Assembly (NCBI GenBank): GCA_964411125.1
Contig: CAYPJU010000019.1
Coordinates: 1 to 64,000, forward strand
DNA from: JBFIHF01 sp964411125
GTDB taxonomy: Bacteria > Myxococcota_A > Bradymonadia > Bradymonadales > Bradymonadaceae
DNA length: 64,000 nucleotides
Direction: 5' to 3'
In this document: one piece after another, positions 1 to 7,155 of the stretch
Layout of the letters: the number at the start of each line of letters is the position of its first letter
Numbering within the stretch: position 1 is the stretch's first letter
Program-made: the position numbers and the translations under genes
The notes under the pieces: generated by a model
Told to the model about the DNA's origin: nothing
The model's database searches: none
What the model saw: the letters and a program-made list of their open reading frames with translations, nothing else

Positions 1-7
1 CCTCACG

Positions 8-34
8 CCTCGAGCCTCGAGCCTCGAGCCTCGA
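8..34. repeat. Heptanucleotide tandem repeat (CCTCGAG, about 3.9 copies)
   Basis: The unit CCTCGAG is repeated head to tail at the left edge of the window, about 75 bases before the OmpA-family gene. It lies just upstream of a weak promoter-like sequence. Copy number could vary by slippage, but the left end of the array may be cut by the window. Confidence 0.8.
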
Positions 35-35
35 A

Positions 36-63
36 TTGGTCCGCGTCCCTTTTCCGTGTTATC
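36..63 (+). promoter_or_regulatory. Possible promoter of the OmpA-like lipoprotein gene
   Basis: TTGGTC at 36-41 and GTTATC at 58-63 are separated by 16 bases and lie 45 bases before the start codon. The match to the sigma-70 consensus is only moderate, so this is inferred from position and spacing. Confidence 0.3.
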
Positions 64-107
64 ACCGTGCAAAGTTTGATGTCCTCAATATTGCCAAGGA
101 ACGACCC

Positions 108-944
108 ATGAAAAAGTTCATTTTCACTGCACTCGCAGCGGGGCTGCTGGTCGGGTGCGGCGTCCCGAAGAAGGATCACGAAGCCGTCGTAGCCGAGCTC
201 GAGGCTACGAAGGTCGAGCTCGCCGATACGCAGAAACAGGCAGCGGAGACCGAAGAGGCGCTCAACGGCGAGATCGCTCAGTTGAACAACCGGATCGCCG
301 AGCTCGAGAAGGCGCAAGCAGAGCTGCAGGATCAGCTCGACGGCGCGAACGCGGAGCTGTCGATGTTCCAGTCGAAGACGGGTGGTCTGGAGAAGGCCCT
401 CAAGGCGACCAAGGGCGAGCTGGACGAACTGCGAGCCCAGCGTAAGGCCGCGGAAGCGCGCCTACGTCAGTACCGGCAGCTCGCCAAACGCCTCGCATCG
501 ATGGTCGAGTCGGGCCAGTTGAAGGTCAAAGTCCGCAACGGAAAGATGGTCATCGAGCTCGCGAACAACATCCTGTTCGAGTCGGGGAAGACCGAGGTCA
601 AAGAGCAGGGACGCGAGGCGCTCACGCAGCTCGCTTCCGTGCTGCAGACGATCAAAGACCGCAACTTCCTCGTGACGGGTCACACCGACAACGTCCCGAT
701 CAAGGCGTCGAGCTACAAATCCAACTGGGAGCTGTCCACCGCCCGCGCCGTCAACGTCGTGCAGTACCTGCAGGACGCGGGCGTCAACCCCGGGAAGCTC
801 GCGGCTGCCGGCTACGGTGAGCACGACCCCGTCGCGACCAACGAAACGGACGAAGGGAAAGCGCTCAACCGCCGCATCGAGATCATCTTGATGCCGAACC
901 TCGACGAGCTTCCGGCCCTGCCCGAGGATCTCTTCTCGAGCTGA
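108..944 (+). CDS. OmpA-family peptidoglycan-binding lipoprotein
   Basis: A 278-residue protein starting at the ATG preceded by AAGGA (96-100); a longer reading from 36 would bury the signal peptide. The signal ends in the lipobox LVGC with Cys17 as the probable lipidated residue. Residues about 24-130 are Lys/Glu/Ala-rich and predicted coiled coil. The C-terminal half (about 150-262) is an OmpA/MotB-type domain: FESGKTEV, TGHTDNVP (near 190) and NRRIEI (near 254) are the family peptidoglycan-binding signatures. It probably tethers the outer membrane to the cell wall. The next lipoprotein gene starts inside its stop codon, so the two are likely co-translated. Confidence 0.92.
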   Translation: MKKFIFTALAAGLLVGCGVPKKDHEAVVAELEATKVELADTQKQAAETEEALNGEIAQLNNRIAELEKAQAELQDQLDGANAELSMFQSKTGGLEKALKATKGELDELRAQRKAAEARLRQYRQLAKRLASMVESGQLKVKVRNGKMVIELANNILFESGKTEVKEQGREALTQLASVLQTIKDRNFLVTGHTDNVPIKASSYKSNWELSTARAVNVVQYLQDAGVNPGKLAAAGYGEHDPVATNETDEGKALNRRIEIILMPNLDELPALPEDLFSS

Positions 945-1750
945 TGGCCTCTCGCTCTCCCGGACGACGGCGCTTCGCCGAACGAACCATGACGTGGCGA
1001 CTGACTCTGTCGGTCGCCACGTTTCTTTTGCTCGCGTCTTGCTGGCAACGTCGCGAGACGCTGAACCCGCCGGACCTCTCGGGGCAGAACTCCGAGGTCG
1101 AACAGACGATCGTGCGTCTGCAGGAGTTCGACGAGTCGCTCCAGGGAGAGGTCGAAAGTCTGCGCGCCGCGATGGATGCCTTCTTCGACGAGCCGCGGTC
1201 CTCGTGGTCCCCTCCGTTTCCTCTCGATGCGTTTCGGCATGCGTCGATGAGTTGCCTGAACACGCCTCCCTCCGCGCCCGAACCCGAGCCGACCCTCGCG
1301 CTCGCCGCGGAGCGCTATCGCATCGTCTGCGCTCCGCCGGCGCTCGTGGCTCTCGAGCAGCGGATCGGGGAGCAGTCGGGCTACGCCGACTTCGCGAAGC
1401 GAAAGCTGGGAGAAGTCGATCGGATTCGCAGCGCCCGGACGACCGTTCAGAACCGCCTGCGGCAGATCCCCGAGATCATCCGGCGCGCCCGCAACTACCT
1501 CGCCGTTCGAAGGTCGGAGGCCAGGCAGCTCGAGGCCGACACCGAGCGCCGGCGGACCGAGTATCGAAAGTCGGACTACGACGAAGCGATCGACCGGATT
1601 CGTCGCCACCGGCGCGCGCTCGACCGGCTCGACGAATCGATCGGCGAGCTCGAACAGGCCGCCCCTCGAAGGTCGCGCGAGCTCGGCGACGCGGTCGATC
1701 GTCTCTACAAGGAGATGTCCCGCCTGGGCCACCCGGAGGCGCTCGATTGA
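944..1750 (+). CDS. Coiled-coil lipoprotein of unknown function
   Basis: A 268-residue reading that begins at an ATG overlapping the TGA of the OmpA gene by one base. An internal ATG at 989 gives a more typical signal peptide; from either start, hydrophobic residues lead to the lipobox LASC (Cys33 from the first start). The mature protein is very rich in Arg, Glu and Leu with heptad-like spacing and long helical stretches, suggesting an extended coiled coil. No catalytic motif was recognised. Overlap with the OmpA-like gene suggests a shared envelope role. The start is uncertain; expression as a protein is well supported by the lipobox and coupling. Confidence 0.75.
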   Translation: MASRSPGRRRFAERTMTWRLTLSVATFLLLASCWQRRETLNPPDLSGQNSEVEQTIVRLQEFDESLQGEVESLRAAMDAFFDEPRSSWSPPFPLDAFRHASMSCLNTPPSAPEPEPTLALAAERYRIVCAPPALVALEQRIGEQSGYADFAKRKLGEVDRIRSARTTVQNRLRQIPEIIRRARNYLAVRRSEARQLEADTERRRTEYRKSDYDEAIDRIRRHRRALDRLDESIGELEQAAPRRSRELGDAVDRLYKEMSRLGHPEALD

Positions 1751-1962
1751 GCCGACCCAACGTCCTCTAACCCGACGTACCGCAGACGGGGGTTCAAGCT
1801 TTGGTCTAAAAATTTCCGGTGACTCAACTCTTTCGCTATGCTGAGACCAAGTCAGGCCGATGAACATCCAATGGTTGTCGTGTCTGTGTGGCCCGTACCA
1901 CAGACGAGTCGGGTCGAGCGTGGAGCTGCCATGGGTGGCGCCACTCGGAAAGGAGCCGGGGT

Positions 1963-2163
1963 ATGTTGACCCTTACCAGGAAGGTCGGAGAATCGATTCG
2001 AATCGGCGACGAGATCGAAATCGTCGTCAAAGAGATTCGCCGCAATCAAGTGAGGATTGGAATCGTCGCTCCGCGAGAAGTTCCAATCTATCGCGAAGAA
2101 GTTTACGAAAGTATGAAGGCCGAGTCGGACGGAGCCGACGAAGGTTCTGGGACGGACGGGTGA
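1963..2163 (+). CDS. csrA: Carbon storage regulator CsrA/RsmA
   Basis: A 66-residue protein beginning MLTLTRKVGESI, the invariant CsrA N-terminus, with AAGGAG at 1949-1954. The family dimer binds GGA motifs in mRNA leaders and represses translation post-transcriptionally. The core strand RIGIVAPREVPIYREEV, including the RNA-contacting Arg in the PREV motif, is intact; a short acidic tail follows. An in-frame upstream extension to 1888 is not homologous and is rejected as start. The gene stands alone between the lipoprotein pair and a convergent reductase gene; a hairpin follows its stop. FliW or flagellar genes are not nearby. Confidence 0.95.
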   Translation: MLTLTRKVGESIRIGDEIEIVVKEIRRNQVRIGIVAPREVPIYREEVYESMKAESDGADEGSGTDG

Positions 2164-2189
2164 TGTAGCGCCCGTGGTTGCACCTCCTC

Positions 2190-2215
2190 CCGCGCTCGGT
2201 CGCAGCGCGGTTCTT
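2190..2215 (+). terminator. Probable intrinsic terminator of csrA
   Basis: CCGCGCT (2190-2196) pairs with AGCGCGG (2204-2210) across a 7-base loop and is followed by TTCTT. It lies 27 bases after the csrA stop and abuts the end of the convergent gene. The short T tract makes it a modest terminator. Confidence 0.55.
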
Positions 2216-3210
2216 CAGCCGGACAAACCGCGCTCGCGCAGGTCCGCCAGCGTGATCCTCATCGCATCCTCACGATCGACGACGGGAACGTAGCCTATCG
2301 CTGCGCGCGTCGGCGCCATGTCGTACCAGTGCGACGACGACACCTGCATCGCCGCGAACCGGGTCATTCGCGGCTCACTGTCGATGCCGAACAGCTTGTG
2401 GGCCCCCTCCAGCATCGCACCGACCGAATAGGCGAGCCCCGCGGGCACCTTCTTCTTCAGCGGCGGAAGGTCGAGGTTCGCGAACAGCTCGGCGAGGAAA
2501 TCCCACAGAACGATCGGCTCGCCGTCACTCACGAAGAGGGCGCGGCCGCTCTCGAGCGACCCTTCGCGCAGTGCGTCGAGGGCCAGGACGTGCGCCGCCG
2601 CGGCGTTCGCGACGTAGGTGATGTCGATCTTGTTCGTCCCGTCGCCGACGCGCGCGAGCTTCCCCGCTTTGTGGCGCTCGATGACGCCGGGAAAGATGAA
2701 CGGGTCGCCCGGTCCCCAGATGAGATGCGGGCGCAGCGCAACCGTACGGATGTCGGCGGCCCCGAGGACCAGCTTTTCCGCGACGGCTTTCGTCGCGGCG
2801 TAGTGGCTGCGGAACCGCGTGGCGTACGGCAGGTCGGGGCCGGCGTTCTCGTGGTCGGTCCCGTCGAACGTGACGCTCGGCGTGCTGGTGTAGACGAGCG
2901 TGTCGATGCCGTGATGCTGGCACGCTGCGAGGACGTTCTCGGTCGCGACGACATTCGAGCGGTGGTAGTCGGCGTAGTCTCCCCAGATTCCCGCCTTCGC
3001 TGCGGTGTGGACGACCGCGTCGCACCCCGCGGCGGCGTCGATGGCGACCTGTGGGTCCGCGAGGTCGCCGCGAACCTGCTCGGCACCGAGCGCGACGATC
3101 TCGGGATAGTCCGAGCGCGCAGCAATCACGACGTCGTCCCCGCGCTCGAGTAATCCTCGCACGATCGCGCTGCCCAAGAATCCGCCGCCGCCCGTCACCA
3201 GTACTCGCAT
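2215..3210 (-). CDS. NAD(P)-dependent epimerase/reductase, OleD-like (extended SDR)
   Basis: A 331-residue extended short-chain dehydrogenase. The nucleotide-binding loop TGGGGFLG lies at residues 6-13 and the catalytic pair Tyr137/Lys141 in YAATK. The stretch around HTAAKAGIWGDY, VYTSTPSVTF and LRPHLIWGPGDP closely follows OleD (2-alkyl-3-oxoalkanoate reductase) of long-chain olefin synthesis and related 3-beta-hydroxysteroid dehydrogenase-like proteins. OleA, OleB and OleC genes are not in the window, although an acyl-CoA ligase lies about 14 kb away, so the substrate is not settled. It starts at the ATG at 3210, which is the conserved N-terminus. The gene converges on csrA. Confidence 0.85.
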   Translation of the reverse strand: MRVLVTGGGGFLGSAIVRGLLERGDDVVIAARSDYPEIVALGAEQVRGDLADPQVAIDAAAGCDAVVHTAAKAGIWGDYADYHRSNVVATENVLAACQHHGIDTLVYTSTPSVTFDGTDHENAGPDLPYATRFRSHYAATKAVAEKLVLGAADIRTVALRPHLIWGPGDPFIFPGVIERHKAGKLARVGDGTNKIDITYVANAAAAHVLALDALREGSLESGRALFVSDGEPIVLWDFLAELFANLDLPPLKKKVPAGLAYSVGAMLEGAHKLFGIDSEPRMTRFAAMQVSSSHWYDMAPTRAAIGYVPVVDREDAMRITLADLRERGLSG

Positions 3211-3258
3211 TCTTCGCTCACGCTCGGGTGGCGCGGACTTTAACGCGCTGGGGGCCGG

Positions 3259-3414
3259 ATGTCATCGGTGGCACGGCGTCCCCGCCGTGGATTGGGTCGG
3301 GCTGGAAGCCGCCCACCGATTCGGTGGCACGACGTCGTTGGTGGGACGGCGGCCCGCCGTGGATTGGGTACCAATTCGGTGGCGCGGCATCCCTGCCGTG
3401 CACTGAGCCGGGCC
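3259..3414 (+). repeat. Hairpin-rich dispersed repeat, copy 1 (left of the toxin-antitoxin genes)
   Basis: This stretch carries repeated blocks of the form GTGGCACGACGTC and CACGGCGTCCCCGCCGTG. CACGGC/GCCGTG form 6-bp stems with 6-base loops, and CCACC/GGTGG form another around GATTC. The same arrangement recurs at 4150-4277 in the same orientation, so the two copies bracket the RHH/PIN module. No coding potential is evident. Confidence 0.85.
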
Positions 3415-3417
3415 AGG

Positions 3418-3466
3418 TTGTATGGCGCAGCGGGTGACGTATACTAGATGTTCGGCATGTACGTCA
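3418..3466 (+). promoter_or_regulatory. Promoter with overlapping palindromic operator of the toxin-antitoxin operon
   Basis: TTGTAT (3418-3423) and TATACT (3440-3445) form a sigma-70-like pair with 16-base spacing. An imperfect inverted repeat, TGACGTATAC (3435-3444) against ATGTACGTCA (3457-3466), matches at 8 of 10 positions and covers the -10 box. This is the expected layout for autoregulation by a ribbon-helix-helix antitoxin, whose gene starts 13 bases further on. Confidence 0.6.
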
Positions 3467-3478
3467 CAAAGAGGCGCC

Positions 3479-3718
3479 ATGAAGAGTAAACTGACGCTCC
3501 GAATGAGCGAGGAAGCGATCGAGCGAGCCAAGTCCTATGCGGCCGAACGGGGCCTCTCGGTCTCGAAGCTCGTCGAGAACTTCTTCCGCGCTCTCGAGCC
3601 AGAGGGCCCGATCGACACGGAGTTCTCCCCGTTGGTCGGTGCGCTCTGGGGCGCATTGGAAGGGGAGGAACTCGACGAGGACGACTACCGAACCCATCTG
3701 TCGGACAAGCACTCTTGA
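3479..3718 (+). CDS. Ribbon-helix-helix antitoxin (DUF6364-like)
   Basis: A 79-residue protein starting MKSKLTLRMSEEAIERAK, with GAGG at 3471-3474; an upstream in-frame ATG at 3422 is rejected. The N-terminal KLTLRM strand followed by two helices (SEEAIERAKSYAAERG and SVSKLVENFFRAL) matches DUF6364/MetJ-Arc type DNA-binding antitoxins. The acidic C-terminus (EGEELDEDDY) is a probable toxin-binding tail. Its stop overlaps the start of the PIN-domain gene, the usual coupling for a VapBC-like pair. It probably binds the palindrome overlapping the promoter. Confidence 0.88.
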   Translation: MKSKLTLRMSEEAIERAKSYAAERGLSVSKLVENFFRALEPEGPIDTEFSPLVGALWGALEGEELDEDDYRTHLSDKHS

Positions 3719-4125
3719 ACGCTCTCGTGGATACGAACGTGTGGCTCGACATCTTCCTTGCCCGTGAACCGTGGGCTTCGAGTTCTGCCCGCGCCGTGAG
3801 CCTGCTCGATACGCCCGAGCACGGGATCTTCGTCGGCGCCACGACGGTCACGACCATCTTCTACCTCGTGCAGAAAGCGAAGAGTCGCGACACCGCGCGC
3901 ACGCTAGTGCGCGCACTGCTCGATCGCACGCGGGTCGCGGGCGTCGATGGTGGGGTGCTTCGAGCTGCAATGGCTGCCGACTTCGCGGATTACGAAGATG
4001 CGGTGCTCGACGCGTCGGCAGCGGCCGCGAGGCTCGATGCCATCGTGACGCGCAATGTGCGGGACTTCGTCGCGTCGTCGCTTCTCGTCTACACTCCCGA
4101 CGAGCTGATCGCGGCGCTGCGGTGA
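3715..4125 (+). CDS. PIN-domain ribonuclease toxin (PIN_3 type)
   Basis: A 136-residue protein using a TTG start that overlaps the antitoxin stop (TTGA). The N-terminus VDTNVWLDIF supplies the first metal-binding Asp (residue 6). DFADYEDAVLDASA provides the central acidic cluster and TRNVRDF the C-terminal acidic motif. The segment ATTVTTIFYLV replaces the usual internal Glu, which is normal for the PIN_3 subfamily. VapC-type proteins cleave RNA with Mg2+ and are held inactive by the partner antitoxin. Flanking repeats on both sides suggest a mobile cassette; codon use is not obviously foreign. Confidence 0.9.
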   Translation: MNALVDTNVWLDIFLAREPWASSSARAVSLLDTPEHGIFVGATTVTTIFYLVQKAKSRDTARTLVRALLDRTRVAGVDGGVLRAAMAADFADYEDAVLDASAAAARLDAIVTRNVRDFVASSLLVYTPDELIAALR

Positions 4126-4149
4126 CGGTGCTTCGCTAACGGCCGACAC

Positions 4150-4277
4150 GGTGGCACGACGTCGTGGGTGGCACGGCGTCCCCGCCGTGGATTGGGTCGG
4201 GCTGGAAGCCCGCCCCCCGATTCGGTGGCACGACGTCATTGGTGGCACGGCGTCCTTGCCGTGCAATGAGCCGGGCG
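4150..4277 (+). repeat. Hairpin-rich dispersed repeat, copy 2 (right of the toxin-antitoxin genes)
   Basis: This is a direct copy of the element at 3259-3414: GTGGCACGACGTC, CACGGCGTCCCCGCCGTG, GGATTGGGTCGGGCTGGAAG and CACGGCGTCCTTGCCGTG occur in the same order and end in the same GAGCCGGGC. Changes fall mainly in the loops and spacers while stems are kept. It abuts the 3' end of the LarA-family gene. Confidence 0.85.
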
Positions 4278-4286
4278 GACGCCTGC

Positions 4287-5309
4287 TCACCGATGCTTGC
4301 CGAACACTTTCGATGAGTGCACCGGAACCGCTTCGAACGGGTTCGCCACTACCAGTTCCACCTCGGGCGCGGCCGCCTGTTGCGTGATCCCGAGCGCGGC
4401 GAGTTCGGGGATTGGTTCGGCGCCAACGAGCACGATGTCGCAGCGTTCCAACGCCATCGCCAGCACGTATGCGCGCTGAGCGCCCCCGGGCGTGATCGGG
4501 GGGGCCGGCGAGAAGAGCTGACGCAACAGCTCGTCGCGGCCGAGTGCCATCGCCTCGGCGCACGCCCGTTCACCGGCTCCGGAACCGATCCCTTCCGGGC
4601 ACGCCGCCTCGACGTACAGCGTCCCGCCCGCTGCGATCGCGGGACGGTCGACCAGCGCCGCGTAGGTCGCGGCGCGCGAGGCCTGGTAGAAGTTCACTGC
4701 CTTCGATTCGGGTACGCGCAACAGCATCGAGCCGACTTCGGGATGGGGTGTGAAGTGGAGCTCACGCGAAACGTCGACGGCGGCGCGGAACGCGTCTTCG
4801 ACCGGCCCGTCGAACAACTCGTCGTGGCCCGGAACCGAGAAGATGCCGCGAATCGGGGGAAGTCCGGCGGCTCGCTCCCACAGTGCATCCTGGAACGGGT
4901 TGCCATCGAGCCAGCCAACTCGCGCGCCGCACGCCCGTAGCATCGGCAGCGAATGGGACTGCGCGATCGCGGCCGCCGATGCGCACCCGATCGCGATCCC
5001 TTTGATGCCCCCCGAGAACCCCGCGTACTGATGCGGTTCGACGACGCCGACTGTCACGAGCGCATCGGCTTCCGTGACGTGCCGGGCCAGGACCCCTTTC
5101 ACCGCTGCAGCGTCGTGCTGTAACAGCGTCGCGCCTGCTGCCTGGCAGGCGTTGCGCAGCGGCGCCAGCTCGTCGTCCGTCATCGGCCGGTGCAGGCCGA
5201 GCGCTACCAGAACCGTGACATCTCCTCCGAGCTCGCGGAGTAGCGGCGGAAGCACTCGCCCTATATCGAGGGGGCGGGTGGCGTCGGGGACGATCACGGT
5301 CGTTCGCAT
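4287..5309 (-). CDS. LarA-family (lactate racemase domain) protein
   Basis: A 340-residue protein, shorter than characterised LarA (about 420). The start is the ATG giving MRTTVIVPDATRPL; an upstream extension to 5534 has no family resemblance. GLHRPMT (His40), a second His at 65 and EPHQYAGFSGGIKG (His93, Lys103) match the residues that bind the pincer nickel-pyridinium cofactor and position the substrate in LarA. It may racemise or otherwise act on a 2-hydroxyacid. No LarB, LarC or LarE cofactor genes are nearby, so either they lie elsewhere or the activity differs. The gene is divergent from the DUF3817 gene. Confidence 0.8.
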   Translation of the reverse strand: MRTTVIVPDATRPLDIGRVLPPLLRELGGDVTVLVALGLHRPMTDDELAPLRNACQAAGATLLQHDAAAVKGVLARHVTEADALVTVGVVEPHQYAGFSGGIKGIAIGCASAAAIAQSHSLPMLRACGARVGWLDGNPFQDALWERAAGLPPIRGIFSVPGHDELFDGPVEDAFRAAVDVSRELHFTPHPEVGSMLLRVPESKAVNFYQASRAATYAALVDRPAIAAGGTLYVEAACPEGIGSGAGERACAEAMALGRDELLRQLFSPAPPITPGGAQRAYVLAMALERCDIVLVGAEPIPELAALGITQQAAAPEVELVVANPFEAVPVHSSKVFGKHR

Positions 5310-5526
5310 GCGGAGATGGTAGGCGCTGCGCCCGGGGGTGAGAAGCGCCGTCCGTGCAGGTTGCCGTCCGGTACGCGCCCTCGTAGTCTTGCCGCGCCTC
5401 GAGCGCAGGACGATGCAGATGATGGAGCCGGAAGAAAACTTCGAGAAAGCACGCGGGGTCGGGGTCGTCGACCCGCAGCCAGTCGTCGCGCGCGACGCCC
5501 GAAGCGGGCACGACGCCGGAGTTCGA

Positions 5527-5844
5527 ATGAACACCGCCCTCGGACGTTTTCGGGTCGTCGCTTTCCTCGAGGGGCTCTCCTACGTGCTCCTCCTCGGCGT
5601 CGCGATGCCCCTCAAGTACCTCGCCGACATGCCGCTCGCCGTTCGTATCGTCGGGTCGGCTCACGGGTTCCTGTTCATCGTGTACGTCGCCACCTTGATC
5701 CACGCGGCGGTGGAGAGGGAATGGTCGCCGACCTTTTCATTCGCCGCGTTTGCTGCCTCGTTGTTCCCTGGCGCGACTTTCTATCTCGACCGGGTCATCC
5801 GCGAGATGGAAGAGCCGGAAAGAGACGGCCCGTCCACGGACTGA
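5527..5844 (+). CDS. DUF3817 integral membrane protein
   Basis: A 105-residue protein starting MNTALGRFRVVAFLEGLSYV. The order FLEGLSYVLLLGVAMPLKY, GSAHGFLFIVYV and WSPTFSFAAFAASLFPGATF matches DUF3817, a small family with three membrane segments and no established activity. An upstream in-frame reading from 5338 is Arg-rich and unrelated. A Cys-containing lipoprotein gene follows 38 bases later on the same strand. Confidence 0.85.
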   Translation: MNTALGRFRVVAFLEGLSYVLLLGVAMPLKYLADMPLAVRIVGSAHGFLFIVYVATLIHAAVEREWSPTFSFAAFAASLFPGATFYLDRVIREMEEPERDGPSTD

Positions 5845-5882
5845 TAGAATTCCATTCATCATAGGCTATCGAGAGAGAGGCT

Positions 5883-6221
5883 ATGCGCTCGAACACATTG
5901 ACAATCGCCACGGTGCTCGCCCTCCTCGGATGTTCTTCGGGTGAAGGCGAGGATCCGCCGGTTGCAGGGCCTCCTCCGGCGGTCGAAGACTACGACCGAA
6001 CGTGCGCACAGGATGACGAGTGCGTGCTCGTGTACGAGGGCGATCCGTGCGACGAGTGCCGTCTCTTCAACACTGCCATCGCCCGCTCGGGACTCGAAGA
6101 GTGGGAGGCCGCGAGCCGCGCCGCGAGGGTGGAATGCGTCGGGGGCGAACCGTGTGCGGCAGACGCGCCGGACCTCGACGCCGTGTGCGTCGAGGGACTA
6201 TGCGAAGCGGTCGGTCCCTGA
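5883..6221 (+). CDS. Small cysteine-rich lipoprotein
   Basis: A 112-residue protein with signal MRSNTLTIATVLALLGC ending in a lipobox (ALLGC). A Pro-rich linker is followed by a compact domain with Cys pairs (TCAQDDECVLVY, CDECRLF, VECVGGEPC, VCVEGLC), a spacing likely to form disulphides in the periplasm or on the surface. No family with known function was recognised; similar short Cys-rich lipoproteins are frequent in Myxococcota. It may be co-transcribed with the DUF3817 gene. Confidence 0.75.
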   Translation: MRSNTLTIATVLALLGCSSGEGEDPPVAGPPPAVEDYDRTCAQDDECVLVYEGDPCDECRLFNTAIARSGLEEWEAASRAARVECVGGEPCAADAPDLDAVCVEGLCEAVGP

Positions 6222-6265
6222 GGACCGGCCCCAGCAGCTGTTTGCGCCGTAAGAATCCAGGCTGT

Positions 6266-6940
6266 TCAAGAGCGAGTGTTTGTATCGTGCGTTCGCGACG
6301 CGGCCGCTGTACCGACGGGGATCTTCTCGCCCAGGTATTTCGGCTGGATGCCGATCGCCACGTCAGCGGCCGCTCGCATTCGAGCGGCGGTCTCGCGCGT
6401 CTGTGCCTTCGTCGTCGTTCGCCACCGTCGCTCTTGCGCCGGAATCCCCACCGCATCGATGCCTGCCGCCCGCGCGAGGAACACCGAACGCGCCAGATGG
6501 AAATCCTGGGTACAGACGATCGCGTCCTTCACGCCGAACACCTTCGCAGCGCGCTGCATCGTGTCGTGGGTCCGAAAGCCGGCATGGTCCATGTAGATCG
6601 CCGATGACGGGACACCGTGATCGATCAGCCACGTCCGCATCGGATTGACCTCGTCGATACCGCGCCCGTCGTTGTCGCCCGAGACCAGGATGTGCTTCAC
6701 TTTCCCCGCCTTGTAGAGGTCGAGCGCGAGCTGCAGCCGGTCCGCGAGGACGCCGCTCGGGTACCCACTCGGATGCACCGCCGCGCCGAGCACGATCGCC
6801 ACCGAGCGCTCCGGCGCCTCCGCCTCGACGACGATGTGCGACTTCGCCGACCGCTCGACCGCCACCCCTGCCGCCAACCCGACAGCACCGAGGCCAACGA
6901 AGAACGACAGAAAACGGACGGACCAACGTTTTCGCTTCAT
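6266..6940 (-). CDS. SanA/YdcF-family (ElyC-like) membrane-anchored protein
   Basis: A 224-residue protein starting at the ATG at 6940, preceded by AGGAG with a 6-base spacer. The N-terminal segment FLSFFVGLGAVGLAAGVAV is a signal anchor. The DUF218 domain follows: AIVLGAAVHPSGYPSGVLADR, ILVSGDNDGRGIDEV, AIYMDHAGFRTHDTM and TQDFHLARSVFLARAAGI are its standard motifs. SanA and YdcF relatives influence envelope permeability and cell-wall homeostasis, though the reaction is unknown. The gene converges with the preceding lipoprotein gene. Confidence 0.88.
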   Translation of the reverse strand: MKRKRWSVRFLSFFVGLGAVGLAAGVAVERSAKSHIVVEAEAPERSVAIVLGAAVHPSGYPSGVLADRLQLALDLYKAGKVKHILVSGDNDGRGIDEVNPMRTWLIDHGVPSSAIYMDHAGFRTHDTMQRAAKVFGVKDAIVCTQDFHLARSVFLARAAGIDAVGIPAQERRWRTTTKAQTRETAARMRAAADVAIGIQPKYLGEKIPVGTAAASRTHDTNTRS

Positions 6941-7006
6941 CACAGCTCCTTCAAAGTCCCTGATCGAAGGGCTCGAGAGCGTCACAAAATTCCCCCGGCA
7001 GAATCT

Positions 7007-7074
7007 GCCGGCGCCAGCCGGCGTGCGCGCGCAGCGCGCCGGTCACCGCACGCGCGAGCGTGCGGCGTCCCGCA
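7007..7074 (+). repeat. Three-hairpin repeat, family B, copy 1
   Basis: Three adjacent stem-loops: GCCGGC-GCCA-GCCGGC (7007-7022), GCGCGC-GCA-GCGCGC (7025-7039) and GCACGC-GCGA-GCGTGC (7048-7063). The element recurs at 9354-9423, where the third stem is GCACCC/GGGTGC, so paired bases change together and the GCGA tetraloop is kept. It lies between divergent genes. Confidence 0.85.
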
Positions 7075-7155
7075 CCGCTACGAAACTCTGCCGGCGCACA
7101 GGGGGTGCAGTTTCTTGCACTGGCATCGGATCTCGAGCGCCGTACACTGCCGGGC

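Noticed and set aside
1888..1962. Longer CsrA with a 25-residue N-terminal extension
   Set aside because: The extension has no similarity to CsrA and an AAGGAG ribosome-binding site precedes the ATG at 1963.
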